The notes beneath the pieces are model-generated. The model searched no databases and was not told where the DNA came from. It saw only the letters and a program-made list of their open reading frames with translations. This document shows positions 33,696 to 45,473 of a stretch of 64,000 bases of DNA, piece by piece. A program made the position numbers and the translations under genes. Source of the stretch: Archilochus colubris (taxonomy: Eukaryota; Chordata; Aves; Apodiformes; Trochilidae); contig CM041090.1 in assembly GCA_023079485.1 (NCBI GenBank), forward strand, positions 5,950,519 through 6,014,518, given 5' to 3'. Within the stretch, counting starts at the first letter, position 1. Each line of letters begins with the position of its first letter.

Positions 33696-35204
33696 TAGAA
33701 TCCAGTATTGCTAATTTATTTTTTTTAAGTGTGTGTGTGAGGCAACAAAAAGAGAAGTAGAGATTGAGTTCCTGTGAAATGATGGATCTTAATACATTTT
33801 TGGATTTGTGAGGGCATTTGGGAATGGCACACATTAGCTGCAAGGCTCCTTTTGCAAAGAAATCCAAATAAAAAAATCTCCTGAGACAGAGAGGTATCAC
33901 CTTACCCAAGCATTGTGCTTGGAAATCTGAGACACTAAAAGAGGGTTTGAGAAGGAGCAATTCTGAGAAAGTTTAATTAGAATTAGAACAAGTGTAGGGA
34001 AAATAACCTATACTTCTCCATTCATAAGAAGCATGGAAAGTGAATACTTATTCCATAGTTTGTCCTCTTTTCCATTCTGAGATATCCAGAGTGTTGTTTT
34101 AAAACAAACAAACAAACAAAAACCAAAACCTAATTAAAATGGGAATAGTTACATAGCAGTGTAAAAATTAATTGATTTTATAACTGGATCTGATGGATCA
34201 TTTGAGAGAGTGAAAGAAGAAAGCAGAAATCTGTGACTATTACTTGATTTGATGTTGTTACTTTTATCTTTCTAAAAAGCCAAAAGATGTTGATCACTCA
34301 CTGCTCCAGTGTTTTTTGGTTAAATCAGTGGGAGCTGTGGAAATCCAGAACAGAGCCCCTCTGCTCCACAGGGTAGGGAACCCTGTATGGCAAACAAGTG
34401 TTCCAGATATTGTGGCCAAATTACCTCAAAGCTTCAGACATAAATGAGCTATGAAGTTCAAATGACAGAAATGTTCAGTTAGCTTGGCTGGGGATTTTCC
34501 CTCTGAAATTCCACATGGATGAGCAGATGGCAAGCAATGCAAAACCCTGACTCTTAGAGGAGTGCTGTCATTTCAGAGCAAGATTGCAGTTCATTAGCAC
34601 AGAAGAAATAATCTGTTCTCTCTGTAATGGGACATCTTAGGATCAGGCTTGATTAGAAAGATTCATTGAACAGGAGGAGCTGTAAAAGGAGTTTCTGTTG
34701 AGAGTAACTCTGGGTATTGGAGTGAATGGTCCCGTGCATGTAGTGCAGAACTTGTGTTCTGTTCCCCAATTTGCAACTAAATTGCTTCAGAGAAGTTACT
34801 CAATCATTCATTTTTCATCCCTCAATCTGTGAAATAGGAAATTCTCCAAGGTAGCATAAAATCTAATGGATACTTATAAAGCACTATCACTTTATGAGGC
34901 TGGAAACACTTGCAGACTGAGATGTGGAGTGGGCTTGATACTAATCTGGGAAAAACAGACCGAGAAGGAGCTTTATAGCCAAAACTTGGAGGCTTTCTTT
35001 TTCAACAGTGAAAAAAAAAAGATTGCTCAGTGGTATTTGACAAAATCAAATCTTTTCAAAACACATTTTGTTTTCTGTGTACAGGCAAAGGAGTTGGGAA
35101 AAAATCAGCAACTGTGTGGATAGAGGAAAGGAAGCAAGGCTGCTGTGTAGAGAGAGGGAGGGGAGAAGAGGGGTAAAGGGGTCACAGTCTGCTATGGAAA
35201 ACCT
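33696..35204. other. AT-rich unique sequence, no gene seen
   Basis: Contains (AAAC)5 at 34101-34120 and otherwise no repeat or gene I recognise. Frames of 73-85 codons near 34866-35289 overlap the start of the CR1 body and are not informative. Confidence 0.4.
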
Positions 35205-36172
35205 AGGATGTATAGGAGTCAGCTCTGGTGACTGTGGCAGCCCTGTTGAGTGCCTCTGGGTCACACCCAAAGGTTGTCCCCATGGGTGACCATTCAGATG
35301 TCACTTGACCCCAGATGCCATCAGCACTGAAGCAACACTCAGGTGGATCAGGATCAGGCAAAACCTGCTCCTCATGGGAGACTTTACCACTTGCTGGAAG
35401 AAGAGCACTGCAGCTCATCTGACAGCAATCCAGACCCTGGAATGTGCAGAAGTTGGCTTCCTCCAAGTAAATGTTGGATGTGCCAGCAAGGGCTTGGGCA
35501 CAGCTGGATTCCCTGCTCCTAACCAAGGAAAGCTGCTCAGTGATGGCTGGGATGGAGTTTGGGAGGATGGTGAAGGTTAATGCCAGAACAAAAGTTTGAG
35601 ATTTTAGAAAAGCAAACTTCAGCTCACTCAGGGCTCAGTTAGAGGGAATCCCATGGGAAGTTTCCGTGGAGGGTAAAGGAGCTTGTGAGTGCTGGGAGTT
35701 GTTGCAGATGAAGAGCAGCAGTTGATGGCCTGTAAAGGCAGAGCAAGCAACCCCCAAGGCTTTTCTCTGAGCTTCTGGGGCTGCTCAGAATGAAAAGGGA
35801 GATGTAAAGGGGGATGTAGCAGAGGCTGAGAAGTGGAACCCTCCCATTTAAAAATCAGGAGGGTATTAGCAGGGTATGCAGGGAAGCAGCTAGGAGAGCA
35901 AAAGCTCAGCTGGAGCTAAATTTCACCAGAGATACAAAAACCTTCAGATATGTTAATAAGAAGCAGAAACAGAGGAATAATATTGGCCCAGGATTAAACA
36001 GGAGAGGACCCAGGAAATTATAGACCCATTTTCCTCACTTCAGTCCCTGGGAAAGTTCCCCTACTTGGGAAATTTTAAGTCTCAGCTTGGCAGGGTGCTG
36101 AGACATCTCACACAAACTAGAGTGTTAGAATGTTTGGACCAGATGGTCCATTCCAACCTGACTTGTGAGTCT
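35205..36172 (+). mobile_element. Old CR1 LINE with ORF2 body and internally deleted
   Basis: This preserves the middle of CR1 ORF2, which is rare in the window. Landmarks are TTAGAAAAGCAAACTTCAGC (35606-35625), GGGAATCCCATGGGAAG, then GGTATGCAGGGAAGCAGC (35874-35891), AAGCTCAGCTGGAGCTAAAT and AGAGGACCCAGGAAATTATA. These correspond to the region between the endonuclease and the reverse transcriptase. After about 36050 it jumps to a CR1 terminus (GGACCAGATGGTCCATTCCA), so roughly 1 kb of RT-coding sequence has been deleted. Many stops are present. It is considerably more diverged than 28925-30016. Confidence 0.75.
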
Positions 36173-37390
36173 GTGCTTGTATGAAATGGACTGCTTTTTA
36201 AAAAAACACCAGCTTAGAGGTTCTGGTTCTGCTCATTTGAGCAATCTCAATTTTGTGAAAGAGAGACTAAGTAATAGTAGGCAGCAGGAAACAGGAGCTC
36301 AGTTAAGGATTGCTTTTCAGTTCCCCATAGATATTGAAATCATCCCAGGAGAGTTCTGAATCCTGCAGGATAACTGCATTATCAGATGGAAGAAATGGCA
36401 GAGTCTGGACTGGAGAGGAGCAGGGATATTTTTCAGAAGAAATTTAGAAACAGTTTTGTAGTGAGGACTTTACTGTTACTGAGGGTTGAATGTGGAAGAA
36501 AAATAAAGCATGGATAGTTCCTACTTCCTTCATGCTGCCTTCCTTTTTTCTTTCTTCACTTTGATATATGGAAGCTTAAAGAATACCCTAGTAGTTGTGG
36601 GGTGATACATTTTTTATGCAAACTTACTTACGTTAAGAACTTGAGCAGAGGTTAAATCGAGGGGATATTTTGGCAGAGATTTTCTGTCCTGATGTGCTTT
36701 AGTTTTTATTATTCATATACTCAGGAAGAGAACTCTGAATTAATTTTTCATTGGTGCCAAGAAGCATAGGAAAAATATCCTTTAGTCTTTTATTTATTTC
36801 AGCTGAACTTATTTGCAGTCACTGCAGTATTCAGTCCCAAGGCTGCTGCCTCATTTGGCAAGGAATCACTTCGGAGGTGAAGTCTCCGAGCTGTTGGAAG
36901 CAGCACCTTGGAGTGAATCAGAGGACAAAGTGAAAGGCATGTTCTGTAGGGCACATCCATGGTGGATATGGCAAGGTCTAAAATCCCTGGGATTCTGTGT
37001 GCCAAAAATATGCCTTGGAGCAACCCATGAGTGATGCTATAGCAAAGCAAGGAGTAATGTCCTTGTGGTGTGCTCACTGGGGGAGCTCTCAGACCTCCTC
37101 ACTCTTCACTTGCAACAGGTGGTGGGGACCATGTGCTACCTGGGACCATGCCAGACTGGGAAAGTTTTTCTTACCATGTTTTTCTGACAGTGTGTTCCTC
37201 AGCCTTGGAAGAGTCACAGTTAAAAGAACCATAGGATTCCCATCCTTCTCCCACATAGGCAATGAACTGTGCAATAAAGGAAAATGGTTGTATATACTAT
37301 ATATATAATATTTTTATTCTGATAAGAAAATTGGTTTTGCTACTAGTAATTGTTCCATGCTTATCATTTAAAAAGTACAACCACAGAAAG
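36173..37390. other. Unique sequence, no gene seen
   Basis: Frames of 60-103 codons at 36751-37308 overlap on both strands and lack known motifs. No repeat recognised until the ATT array at 37391. Confidence 0.4.
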
Positions 37391-37444
37391 ATTATATTAT
37401 TATTATCATTATTATTACTATTACTATTATTATTTATTATTATT
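37391..37444. repeat. ATT microsatellite
   Basis: Interrupted (ATT)n of about 54 bases with single ATC and ACT interruptions. Likely polymorphic. Confidence 0.92.
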
Positions 37445-37504
37445 GTTTAATATGACTCGTACCATTTATCTGTGCCAAGAAAGGAAACAGTTTACACAGG
37501 TCAG

Positions 37505-37720
37505 AGATTCTTTGATGTGAGGGTGCTGAGCCCCTGTGCCAGGTTTCCCAGGGAAGCTGTGGCTGCCCCATCCCTGGCAGTGTCTCAGGTCAGGTTGGAT
37601 GGGGCTTGGAGCAACCTGGGCTGGTGGGAGGTGTCCCTGCCCATGCAGGGGTTGGCACTGGGGGGGCTGTAAGGGCCCTGCCAACCCAAAACAAACTGGG
37701 ATTCTGGGATTCTATGAAAT
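37505..37720 (+). mobile_element. CR1 LINE tail, single (non-composite) copy
   Basis: CR1 3' end reading GATTCTTTGATGTGAGGGTG, then CTGAGCCCCTGTGCCAGG and the same body as the second half of the composite at 9120-9302, ending GGGATTCTGGGATTCTATGA. Here GAGGGTGCTGAGCCC is continuous CR1 sequence. That shows what the composite copies have lost upstream of their TGCTGAGCCC junction. Confidence 0.93.
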
Positions 37721-39604
37721 TATACCATCTGATGAACCTATGGTGTATGTATGTGCACATATTCCTGTAAGGAATATTTACATAATTTTCTACCCCCTTC
37801 CCCCTTCTGCCTCCTTCAGTAAATCCGCTGATTTACTTCCCACTCTTGCCACAACTCCAGTCCAGGTGTCAGGACTCTTGGGGAACTCTCTGCCCTAAAA
37901 GATCTCCTTATCAGCCTGGCAGAGATTTAGTGCCAGTGCAAAGGTGATTTGTTTGGAGGGAAGGAAGGAGGAAAGATGCCAGTGTAACTACCCAATATTA
38001 ATCTGACACCTAAAAGGAGTCATCTCACTTAAATCCGTACTTTGAAATTGTGTTTTTATATAAGGTGGGTTGTTTGTTGTTTTTTTTTCTGGGGGTGGTT
38101 GTGGTTTTTTTATTAGTCTCTCAACTTCTGCTGATTTTGTATTCATTTCCTTTGAAACTTAAGTTACAGGACATTATAATGTACATAATCCGTAGTAACA
38201 TATTTTAATCATAACCACTTTCACTTATTTTTTGCCATTTACTCTTGTGTCCTATGTCATACGACAGTCAGATAAGAAGTTTTCTCTCTCCTGGGTCTGT
38301 CAGAGGTGACAGAGGTTTTGTGTTGAGCACTGCTGGCATTTTATGCAAATCTCAAGGAATACCAAGCTCTGACTGAAGCAATAACCAATCTGACTGAAGT
38401 TATAGACCCAAAATTAAACTGCTGGGCAATCTGGAGAAATGGAGGAAGCCTCACAAGGTCCAGCTGATACAGCCTTTATTATGTAAAATTAAATTATTAT
38501 GTAATTAAAATGTGAAATGTTGGATTTTAATCCTATCATTTCTTTCCCTCTTTGTGAGGAGAACTGAAGGGCTGTTTTATACAGCACTAGGCTACATTAT
38601 CCCCAAATAATTATCTTTCCTTGCTGCATGTAGCCTCTCAAATGGGTTATGATTTTCCTGAAGAGTCCCATCCTCTTTTGGAGCACTCTTTCCAACACTA
38701 AGTGTGTTTCTTGTCAAGCTGGAGCCATCTGTGCCCTGATCAGGGTGTCACCGTCTGTGCCCTGTGGTCAGGAACAGCCACTGAGCAACTCCTGGTGATG
38801 TCTGTAGGAAAAAAAGTTAAAAAAAGCCCCTGGCATATGTGTGAAGTAAACTTCTTGAGACCAGTCCAGCATCTTAATTGGCAGATTTTATTCTTGCTGG
38901 CACTGTGTCTTCTTGGCCTGCTTCTCTGGCTTCCACTTCAAATGACAGCATCCTTGCTGTGTTTGCATTATAAATCACTGCTGGGCTGGGAGCAGTCTTG
39001 GGGGAGAAGTGAAGCTGATCATTAAGAAAACCTGTCCTCTAGATACCATCCTCATTAATCCCACATAAAATTCAGGGTTAGAACTGCAATTTTTATATTA
39101 GACAGTTGCTTAAATCATTAAAATGAAAAGGTAGAATTTATTATTGTTTTCTCTGAAGGAAAGGTGCTTTGGTTTTGGGAGGGAAAATCCCTGTATGTAG
39201 CTGGGTTGTGTGTTTGTTCCATTTAGAAATAATCAGGCTTTTTCTTAACATCTCCTCAATTAGCACAGAAAAATAACCCAGGCCCTTAGTCACAAGATAT
39301 CCCAAACCTTCAGTTTCATTGAAATTATATTAGAGAAGAATAAGACATTACTATTATAAAAATGTAGCATAAATTATATCTTTTCATTGTAACCAAACAT
39401 CTTTCTTGCTTTGTGCCTTTTTTTTTTTTTTTAAATTTAGTATATTATCTTTCTGTTATTCCTTTTGGCTCAAAGAATCCCAACCAAATGTGAATACACA
39501 GCTGGTCCTTCCACCCCATGAATTATTAATTCATATTTTTTTATAGATTTGGAATTTTATGTTGTTGGCATATAGGCAAACTACACCTAGGTGTATATTT
39601 GCAG
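37721..39604. other. AT-rich unique sequence, no gene seen
   Basis: T/G-rich low-complexity stretch at 38065-38115 and a T run at 39420-39432. A 107-codon plus-strand frame (38702-39025) has a hydrophobic stretch but no family resemblance or gene context. Confidence 0.4.
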
Positions 39605-39609
39605 CACTG
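39605..39609. repeat. Target-site duplication CACTG, left copy
   Basis: CACTG directly precedes the LTR's TGTCAGGG end. The matching copy is at 40417-40421. A perfect 5-bp duplication defines both LTR ends exactly. Confidence 0.92.
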
Positions 39610-40416
39610 TGTCAGGGTTTAACACTGGCCTGGCAATTAAACCGAGTACCAGACACTCTCTATTAATCTCTCTCTCCTCCTTGATAAAGAAAGGAGAGAG
39701 AATAAGGGAGAGAGACTGATGGGTTGGAAACTAAACTACACAACTTTAATGAAACAGTAATGATAAATAGGAAAAATTACTAAATATATACAAATATACA
39801 GGAAAATGGAAACCACGTTCCTCCCCCCTTCTCCCCCAATAACTCTCACGTCACCACCGAGGCTGCAGGGCAGCCCTGGGAAAGTCCAGGCTGGAATCCT
39901 GGAGTCAGGAGCAGTTGGGATCAGGAGGCAGGAACACACAGATATGGGCTGGCACGGATCAGGACCACAGGCAGAGGAAGGGATGGAATCCTTCCAGGAT
40001 GCTGGGTGAAGGAAGGGAAGCAGGAAGGGCAGGCAGCTGGAAGCTGGAAGCAGGAAATCTGGCTTGGCCCTTGTGATGCCTCAAATTTATCCTGAGTATG
40101 AGGTGTATGGGATGGAATACTCTGTTTGGTCAGTTCTGGCATCTATCTTGTCCGTTCCTCCCCAAAGGAGGCTGCAGGTGGGACCTCTTTATTCCTTCTG
40201 GAAGGTAAAATGTTCCTCAGAGCTGAGCAGTGCCCTTGGCTCTGCACACCAGTCTCTAGCAGTAACTATAAACATCGAGTGTTATCAGTCCTAGAAGCAC
40301 ACACTGTCCAAGAAACTTGCTGATAATTTCAGCAAGTACAACTACTTACAAGAGACTGAGCTAAAAGCAAAGGTACAAGACAGAAAATCACCTTTATCCT
40401 GGCCCAAACCAGGACA
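39610..40416 (-). mobile_element. Complete solo LTR, ERVL-like, 807 bp
   Basis: Plus-strand ends are TGTCAGGGTTTAAC and CCAAACCAGGACA. On the minus strand it therefore runs TGTCCTGGTTTGG to CCCTGACA, with the TG...CA ends of a retroviral LTR. The perfect CACTG duplication (39605-39609, 40417-40421) shows insertion and, since no internal sequence remains, later LTR-LTR recombination. On the minus strand a degraded TATA box (GATAAAT, 40085-40091) precedes an ATTAAA near 39742, which fits a U3-R-U5 order. It is the best reference for the related copies at 1607-2334, 21180-21367 and 50460-50996. The 5-bp duplication argues for class III (ERVL). No protein-coding capacity. Confidence 0.93.
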
Positions 40417-40421
40417 CACTG
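40417..40421. repeat. Target-site duplication CACTG, right copy
   Basis: CACTG immediately after the LTR's ...GGACA end, pairing with 39605-39609. Confidence 0.92.
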
Positions 40422-42667
40422 TCATCATCACCTGTCAGGATAACTTCTGCCAGAGGTGTGGATGCTCTCCTTTGGGGAAGGCATCTGAGCTGATGTGGAG
40501 ATGTCAGGGTTCAGTCAGATCATGAAACCCTACTCAGTTCTGGGGAACAAAACAGAAACTCTGAGCTCTCTCTGTGACTCAGGCAGCTCCTCATCTTCCC
40601 TCAGCTTCTTGAGTCATTCAGAAAATTGCTTTTAATGCCAAATTTATTTCAAAGCCTTGGCTGTATTCACTGCAGGTTGGTTTTGTGAGGTAGCTGGTAC
40701 ATTCCTGGGGAATGTTTTATTTCCAAGGTGACATCAAGCCCATGTAAGGACATAGGTAAAGGTGCTTGGTAATTCTGTCATTACTTGTGCAAATAATAAA
40801 GCAAAACTTTATTGGTGACCAGTTTGGGGGACTTCAGAGTGGCTGTTTATGTGGAAACTGCTGTTTGTAGGAGAAGCCCTGTATCTTTTCTTTACTCAGA
40901 ATATACCCTACACAATAGGTACTTTACCCTACACAGTATTTTCTGTCTGTATCTGAGCTCTGATTTAAAGGAAACTTCTGTCTTGATTACAGCTTTTTTC
41001 TTCCTCCTTGCTTGGCTGTTAGAACACTGGTATAAAAAAATCAAGTCTTCCTTTGACTATTAACTATTAAAATAGTGTAAAACAGCTTTTCTGAGCCTTG
41101 TTCAGGTCTCAGATGGTGCCTCAGTTCAGTTGAACTGATGTCACTTGCTGCTGTGGCCCAGAATAATCCTTACAGATAATGCTTCAAAATATTGAAGTGG
41201 TCTTTGTTTTGCTCCAGTTTTCTTTGGATTTTCTCCTAATGAGAAGGAAAAAGTGAAGTCCAATAAAACAAAACTGCAGCAGTGAAAAAAGAGGCAAACT
41301 CAGCAGAAAAGCCCTCTGTGTATTTTCATTTTCTGTTATGCATATGACATAGAAGAGTAAACAAAGCAAGCAGAAACATAGGAAAGAAAATAAAGTAAGC
41401 AAAATTGTTATGCATTTCTGATGAAAAGCAGTCAGGGTAGTTTGTGGATAAAAGTTTACTCTTTATACTACTGATTTAAAATACTCAGTACCATAGATAC
41501 TGGCTTGTTAATAGAACAGTCTGGTTCTTTTCAGAACAGAGCTCTTTGTCCCCAGAAGTAATTCACCCTTTGAAAATGGGATTGAGGACATAATGAAGTA
41601 ATCTTTTAACCTCACAAGAGATACAAATAAAAAAAATGTGTTTGTTATGTTACACTGAGAGATCTCCTAATAAACCCCATATCTGAGCAAATCCCTGACT
41701 GCATCTGTTGCTCTTTGAGCAGCTTTTCATTACTCTGCCTTCTCCCCTGTTATAAGGAAAGAAGCACAATGTCAGCCTGCACCCATTTTTTGACTTTTGG
41801 ACACCATGTCCATGAGCAGAGAGCATCCCAGCATCCCAGCAGGCAGGCAGGGAGGGAGCTGCTTAGATAGAGTTGCTTTGCCAGGTACCTGGGAAGGGGG
41901 TAGGAATGTTCTGTGGGCAACAGAGAATGGAAACTGATACAGAAGTACCTTGTTTCCTTAAAAATGTCATAAATGAGCTGAAATCCCAGGTCACTAGAGA
42001 CATATTAAAAGATGACTAATTAAAACTGATTGAGACCAATACAAGATTTCCAATCTTTCTTTACCAGATTCTTTTCTTATCCCTTGTGGAACCTGGACCT
42101 GCCTGTGTTAATCTCATGCAATTTGCTCCTAATTGTCATTCCTGGGGGAGTTATTCCTGCCAAAGCAGACATGGAAAATGCATCACTGATAAAGTATCAA
42201 AATCTTTTCAAAAATGATCAGTGAATAGACAGCTTTTCTTTGGTCTGCTGTTGGAGGCACACTAAAAATGTACCTTTTTCAGAAATTCTGCAATTGCTTC
42301 CTAGGTTTTTGGTGGAAATTCCTTTGCCAATTACATAGATGCCTGGGGAAGGCTGCAGTTCCCTGCACTAAAGCTTTAAGACAGTGGCCCAAGGCTTTGT
42401 CATCAGTTGTAAAGGTGTGTGGTGTAACCTGAGGCTCTGGGGAGAGTAAAACAAGCTCAGAAGTCAGAAGAACATGGGTGTATTATTTTATTGGACTGTT
42501 GGGAGACTGTAGATACCCGTGTATGGATCCTGTCTTTTGGTTTGCTGCTCACTGAATTTTACTTCTTTTGCATTTCTTCCCCATACGTGCAAAGGATGAC
42601 TTTTATTTTCTCATATGCAATAAATGCTCTTTTGAAGAATAATATGATTTTCACTCTGGGATTGAAC
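40422..42667. other. Unique sequence, no gene seen
   Basis: No repeat family recognised in about 2.2 kb. A short (GGCA)n-like patch occurs at 41838-41850. Frames are below 85 codons apart from one running into the CR1 copy at 42668. Confidence 0.4.
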
Positions 42668-42845
42668 GCATGGAATGATTTGGGTTGGAAGGGCCCTTAC
42701 AGCCCCCCCAGTGCCAACCCCTGCATGGGCAGGGACACCTCCTACCAGCCCAGGTTGCTCCAAGCCCCATCCAACCTGACCTGAGACACTGCCAGGGATG
42801 GGGCAGCCACAGCTTCCCTGGGAAACCTGGCACAGGGGCTCAGCA
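42668..42845 (-). mobile_element. CR1 LINE tail, second half of the inverted composite
   Basis: Begins at the CR1 terminus ATGGAATGATTTGGGTTGGA (42670-42689) and matches 9120-9302 in inverse orientation with only a few differences (for example CTACCAGCC against CCACCAGCC). It joins the other tail inside the same GCTCAGCA / TGCTGAGC inverted repeat (42838-42858). Confidence 0.93.
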
Positions 42846-43131
42846 CAGAATGCTGAGCTTGGAAGAGACCTCCAAGCTCCTCCAGCCCAACCTTGCACCA
42901 ACACCACAGCCAACTCCTAACCCATGGCCTTAAGGACCAGCTCCAAATGCCTTTTCAATGCCTCCAGGGATGGGGACTCCACCACCCTCACCCCAAAGAA
43001 TTTCTTCCTTATCTCCAACCTCCATCTCCCCTCTCCCACTTGGAAACCATTTCCCCTTCTCCTCTCCCTACCCCCCCGTGTCCAAAGCCCTCCCCCAGCT
43101 TTCTTGAAGCCCCTTCAGATATTGGAAAGCC
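42846..43131 (-). mobile_element. CR1 LINE tail, first half of the inverted composite
   Basis: Inverse copy of 8842-9119, nearly identical by eye. It stops at CAGATATTGGAAAG (about 43118-43131), whereas the copy at 8756 continues further 5'. The pair therefore differ in 5' length, as independent 5'-truncated insertions of one source element would. Confidence 0.93.
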
Positions 43132-45106
43132 ACTGTATGTTTGTTGCTATATTCGTTTTTGTTTTTTTTCACTTAGGCGGCCAATTGTGCATCCTGATTA
43201 ACAGACTCCAGATATCACTGTATAATAAAATGCTGCTGTAAAGAGATTCCTGTCTTGGTGATAAAACTGGGACATTGATCTGGTTTGCCCAGCTCTGACT
43301 AAGGCAGAGTTTGCTTTTCTCTTGTTTGTCTGTAAGTAATAGCAGTTGCATCATCATGAAATTGCAGTAACAAAAATGAAGCTAAATATTGAAATTGAAA
43401 CTGGAAAGTTGAAGAGTGAATCAGGGATTTATTTATTTATTTACTTTAAGTCCCTGGTAGGAGTAAATCCTGGTGTACTCTGACGTTATGATAAGATGCA
43501 TGTGGCCAGTGATGCTTCTCAGACATTTGCTTCTGTCATAGATTTCTGGATGAGTCAAGATTGGTTCATAAAGTAAAGACACTTTCTGTGTTCCAGAAGT
43601 TTAGGAGCCATGTTTAACAGACCTCCAAAGGGTGTGTTTTTATGGGCAGTAAGTAAGTTAAAGTTCTGCTGTACTTTGTAGTAAATCAAAGTGACCCATT
43701 TTAGATGCTAACTCTGGAAGTGCTGTTGGGAAGAAAACAACCAAATTTTAGACAAGACATTTGTGATTGAAAACAGGTTTTAACTTTGATGTCAGGATGC
43801 ATTTTTGTGTCAGTATTCCTCTGTCACAAGTCTGCCCTTGCTTCCAGAGCAGTTTCTTTCCTTTCAGCCAGAGAGAGACTCAGGAGGATGCACTGAAACT
43901 TCCCATTTTCCTGAGTACTTCTGCAATCTCTGCAGGAAAATTTTGTCTTGTCTCATATTCTTCTGCTGAAGTGGGTTGTTCTTTGTGTGTGTCTGGAGGG
44001 AGAGAAGGGAATAAGAAAAGAAAAGTTCCCCTATGTCTTTAAACTCCTTATTCTACCTTCCTTCATTTTCTGTTCTCTGTTGTTTCTTCAGATTCAGAGG
44101 AATTTTGCCTCCTAAGAGGCTTGCTCATTTATTTTAGCAGCAAGCAATTTAAAGTCAAAACCCAACATCCTTGCTGGCCTCTCTTCTATTTGCATCCTGT
44201 CCCTTTACAGCCAACTTTATTTCCCTGAGTATTTTTCTTGTGTGAGGTAATTTTTCTTCTTAAGGAAATCTTATGCTTACTTTAAATTGCACTGGAAACT
44301 CATATATATTATTTTTGCTTATAGTAATCATATTCCCCATGTGGGAGTAGTGGGTGATTTACAAGCTTTGCTCTTTTAACTTTATTACTTTAAGTTTGTT
44401 TAAGGATATAAACTTGGCTCCTTTAGCAACTCTTCTGGATTCTGTATGGTCAATATTTGCCACAAGAAAGGAAGTTCTAAGTGTTTGAGATCCAAATTCA
44501 GATTTAGGTTTCAGTGAATATTTCTTTTTAATTCTTTACTTCAGAAAGTTGGTGGTTTTTTGTTGGTTTTTTTTGCTTGTTCTTGTGGTAGAGATAGGAG
44601 AAATTACCTCCATCTATCATTATTTGTCTATCTGCCTTTTTTAACACGAGTCACTGAATTTCAGATGCTCTCCCAGGAATAGGTAAAGTACTTTGGATAT
44701 TTGTGGTTTTTGAGGCTCCTAAGTTGAGCTGGCAGCTGGGGACAGCAAGGCTACGGCTTCCCCTGGGCAGATCTGTGGGGTAATTCTGAGCATGTACAGA
44801 TTGTAGAGAGGGTTTCAAGAATTCTCTTTCAATAGAGGATGGGGGGTTATAGGGTGGAAATTTCAGAGGTGCCAGGTGAATCCGGAGAAGCCCTGGAATA
44901 GTCACTGCAGGTCAGATTTTTAAATTTTATGGGTTTTTTCATATCACGACCTGCCTGTGGGTCTCATCCTTGTTACCTCCCCAGCAAGGTTTCTTGACCA
45001 CTATTCCCAGGCTGTCATGGAATGTGGTTTCACACCTGATGGTTTTGTTCTAACTTTTGTGGTTGTGTTGAGAATGCACCCCAAACATTTTGGTTTTAGG
45101 CAGTTT
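43132..45106. other. AT-rich unique sequence, no gene seen
   Basis: A (TTTA)n patch at 43427-43443 and a T/G-rich tract at 44554-44576. The 91-codon frame at 43767-44042 and the 84-codon minus-strand frame at 44651-44905 resemble nothing I know. Confidence 0.4.
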
Positions 45107-45173
45107 CTCTTTTCTCCTCTACCTTCCTAAGATGTCTTCCTCAGCCTTTTCTTATCCAGACCCAGCAAAATTG
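45107..45173 (-). mobile_element. Small minus-strand CR1 fragment
   Basis: CTCTACCTTCCTAAGATGTC, then TTCCTCAGCCTTTTCTTATC and CAGACCCAGCAA match 49198-49247, which is part of a longer minus-strand CR1. Only about 65 bases remain before the plus-strand CR1 at 45174 takes over, so the younger copy appears to have landed in or beside the older one. Confidence 0.7.
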
Positions 45174-45473
45174 AGTCTCTTTTGCCAGACGACTTTCAAC
45201 AAGACAAGAGAGCACGGTCTCAAGTTGTGCCAGGGGAGGTTTAGGTTAGATATTAGAAAGAATTTCTTTATGGAGAGGGTGATCAGACATTGGAATGGGC
45301 TGCCCAGGGAAGTAGTGGATTCTCCGTCCCTGGAGATATTTCAAAAGAGCCTGGACACGGCACTCAGTGCCATGGGCTGGGAACCACGAGGGGAGTGGTT
45401 CAAGGGTTGGACTTGATGATCTCTGAGGTCCCTTCCAACCCAGCCAATTCTATGATTCTATGAATTTTGATAT
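45174..45473 (+). mobile_element. CR1 LINE tail, young subfamily
   Basis: About 300 bases matching the last part of 28925-30016: ACTTTCAACAAGACAAGAGA, GGTTTAGGTTAGATATTAGA, GGAAGTAGTGGATTCTCCGT, and the end CCAATTCTATGATTCTATGA. It keeps an open frame of 108 codons that includes the ORF2 carboxyl segment [17 protein letters not shown]. This is a passive remnant. The GGGAACCACGAGG segment near 45388 is better preserved here than in the longer copy. Confidence 0.95.
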
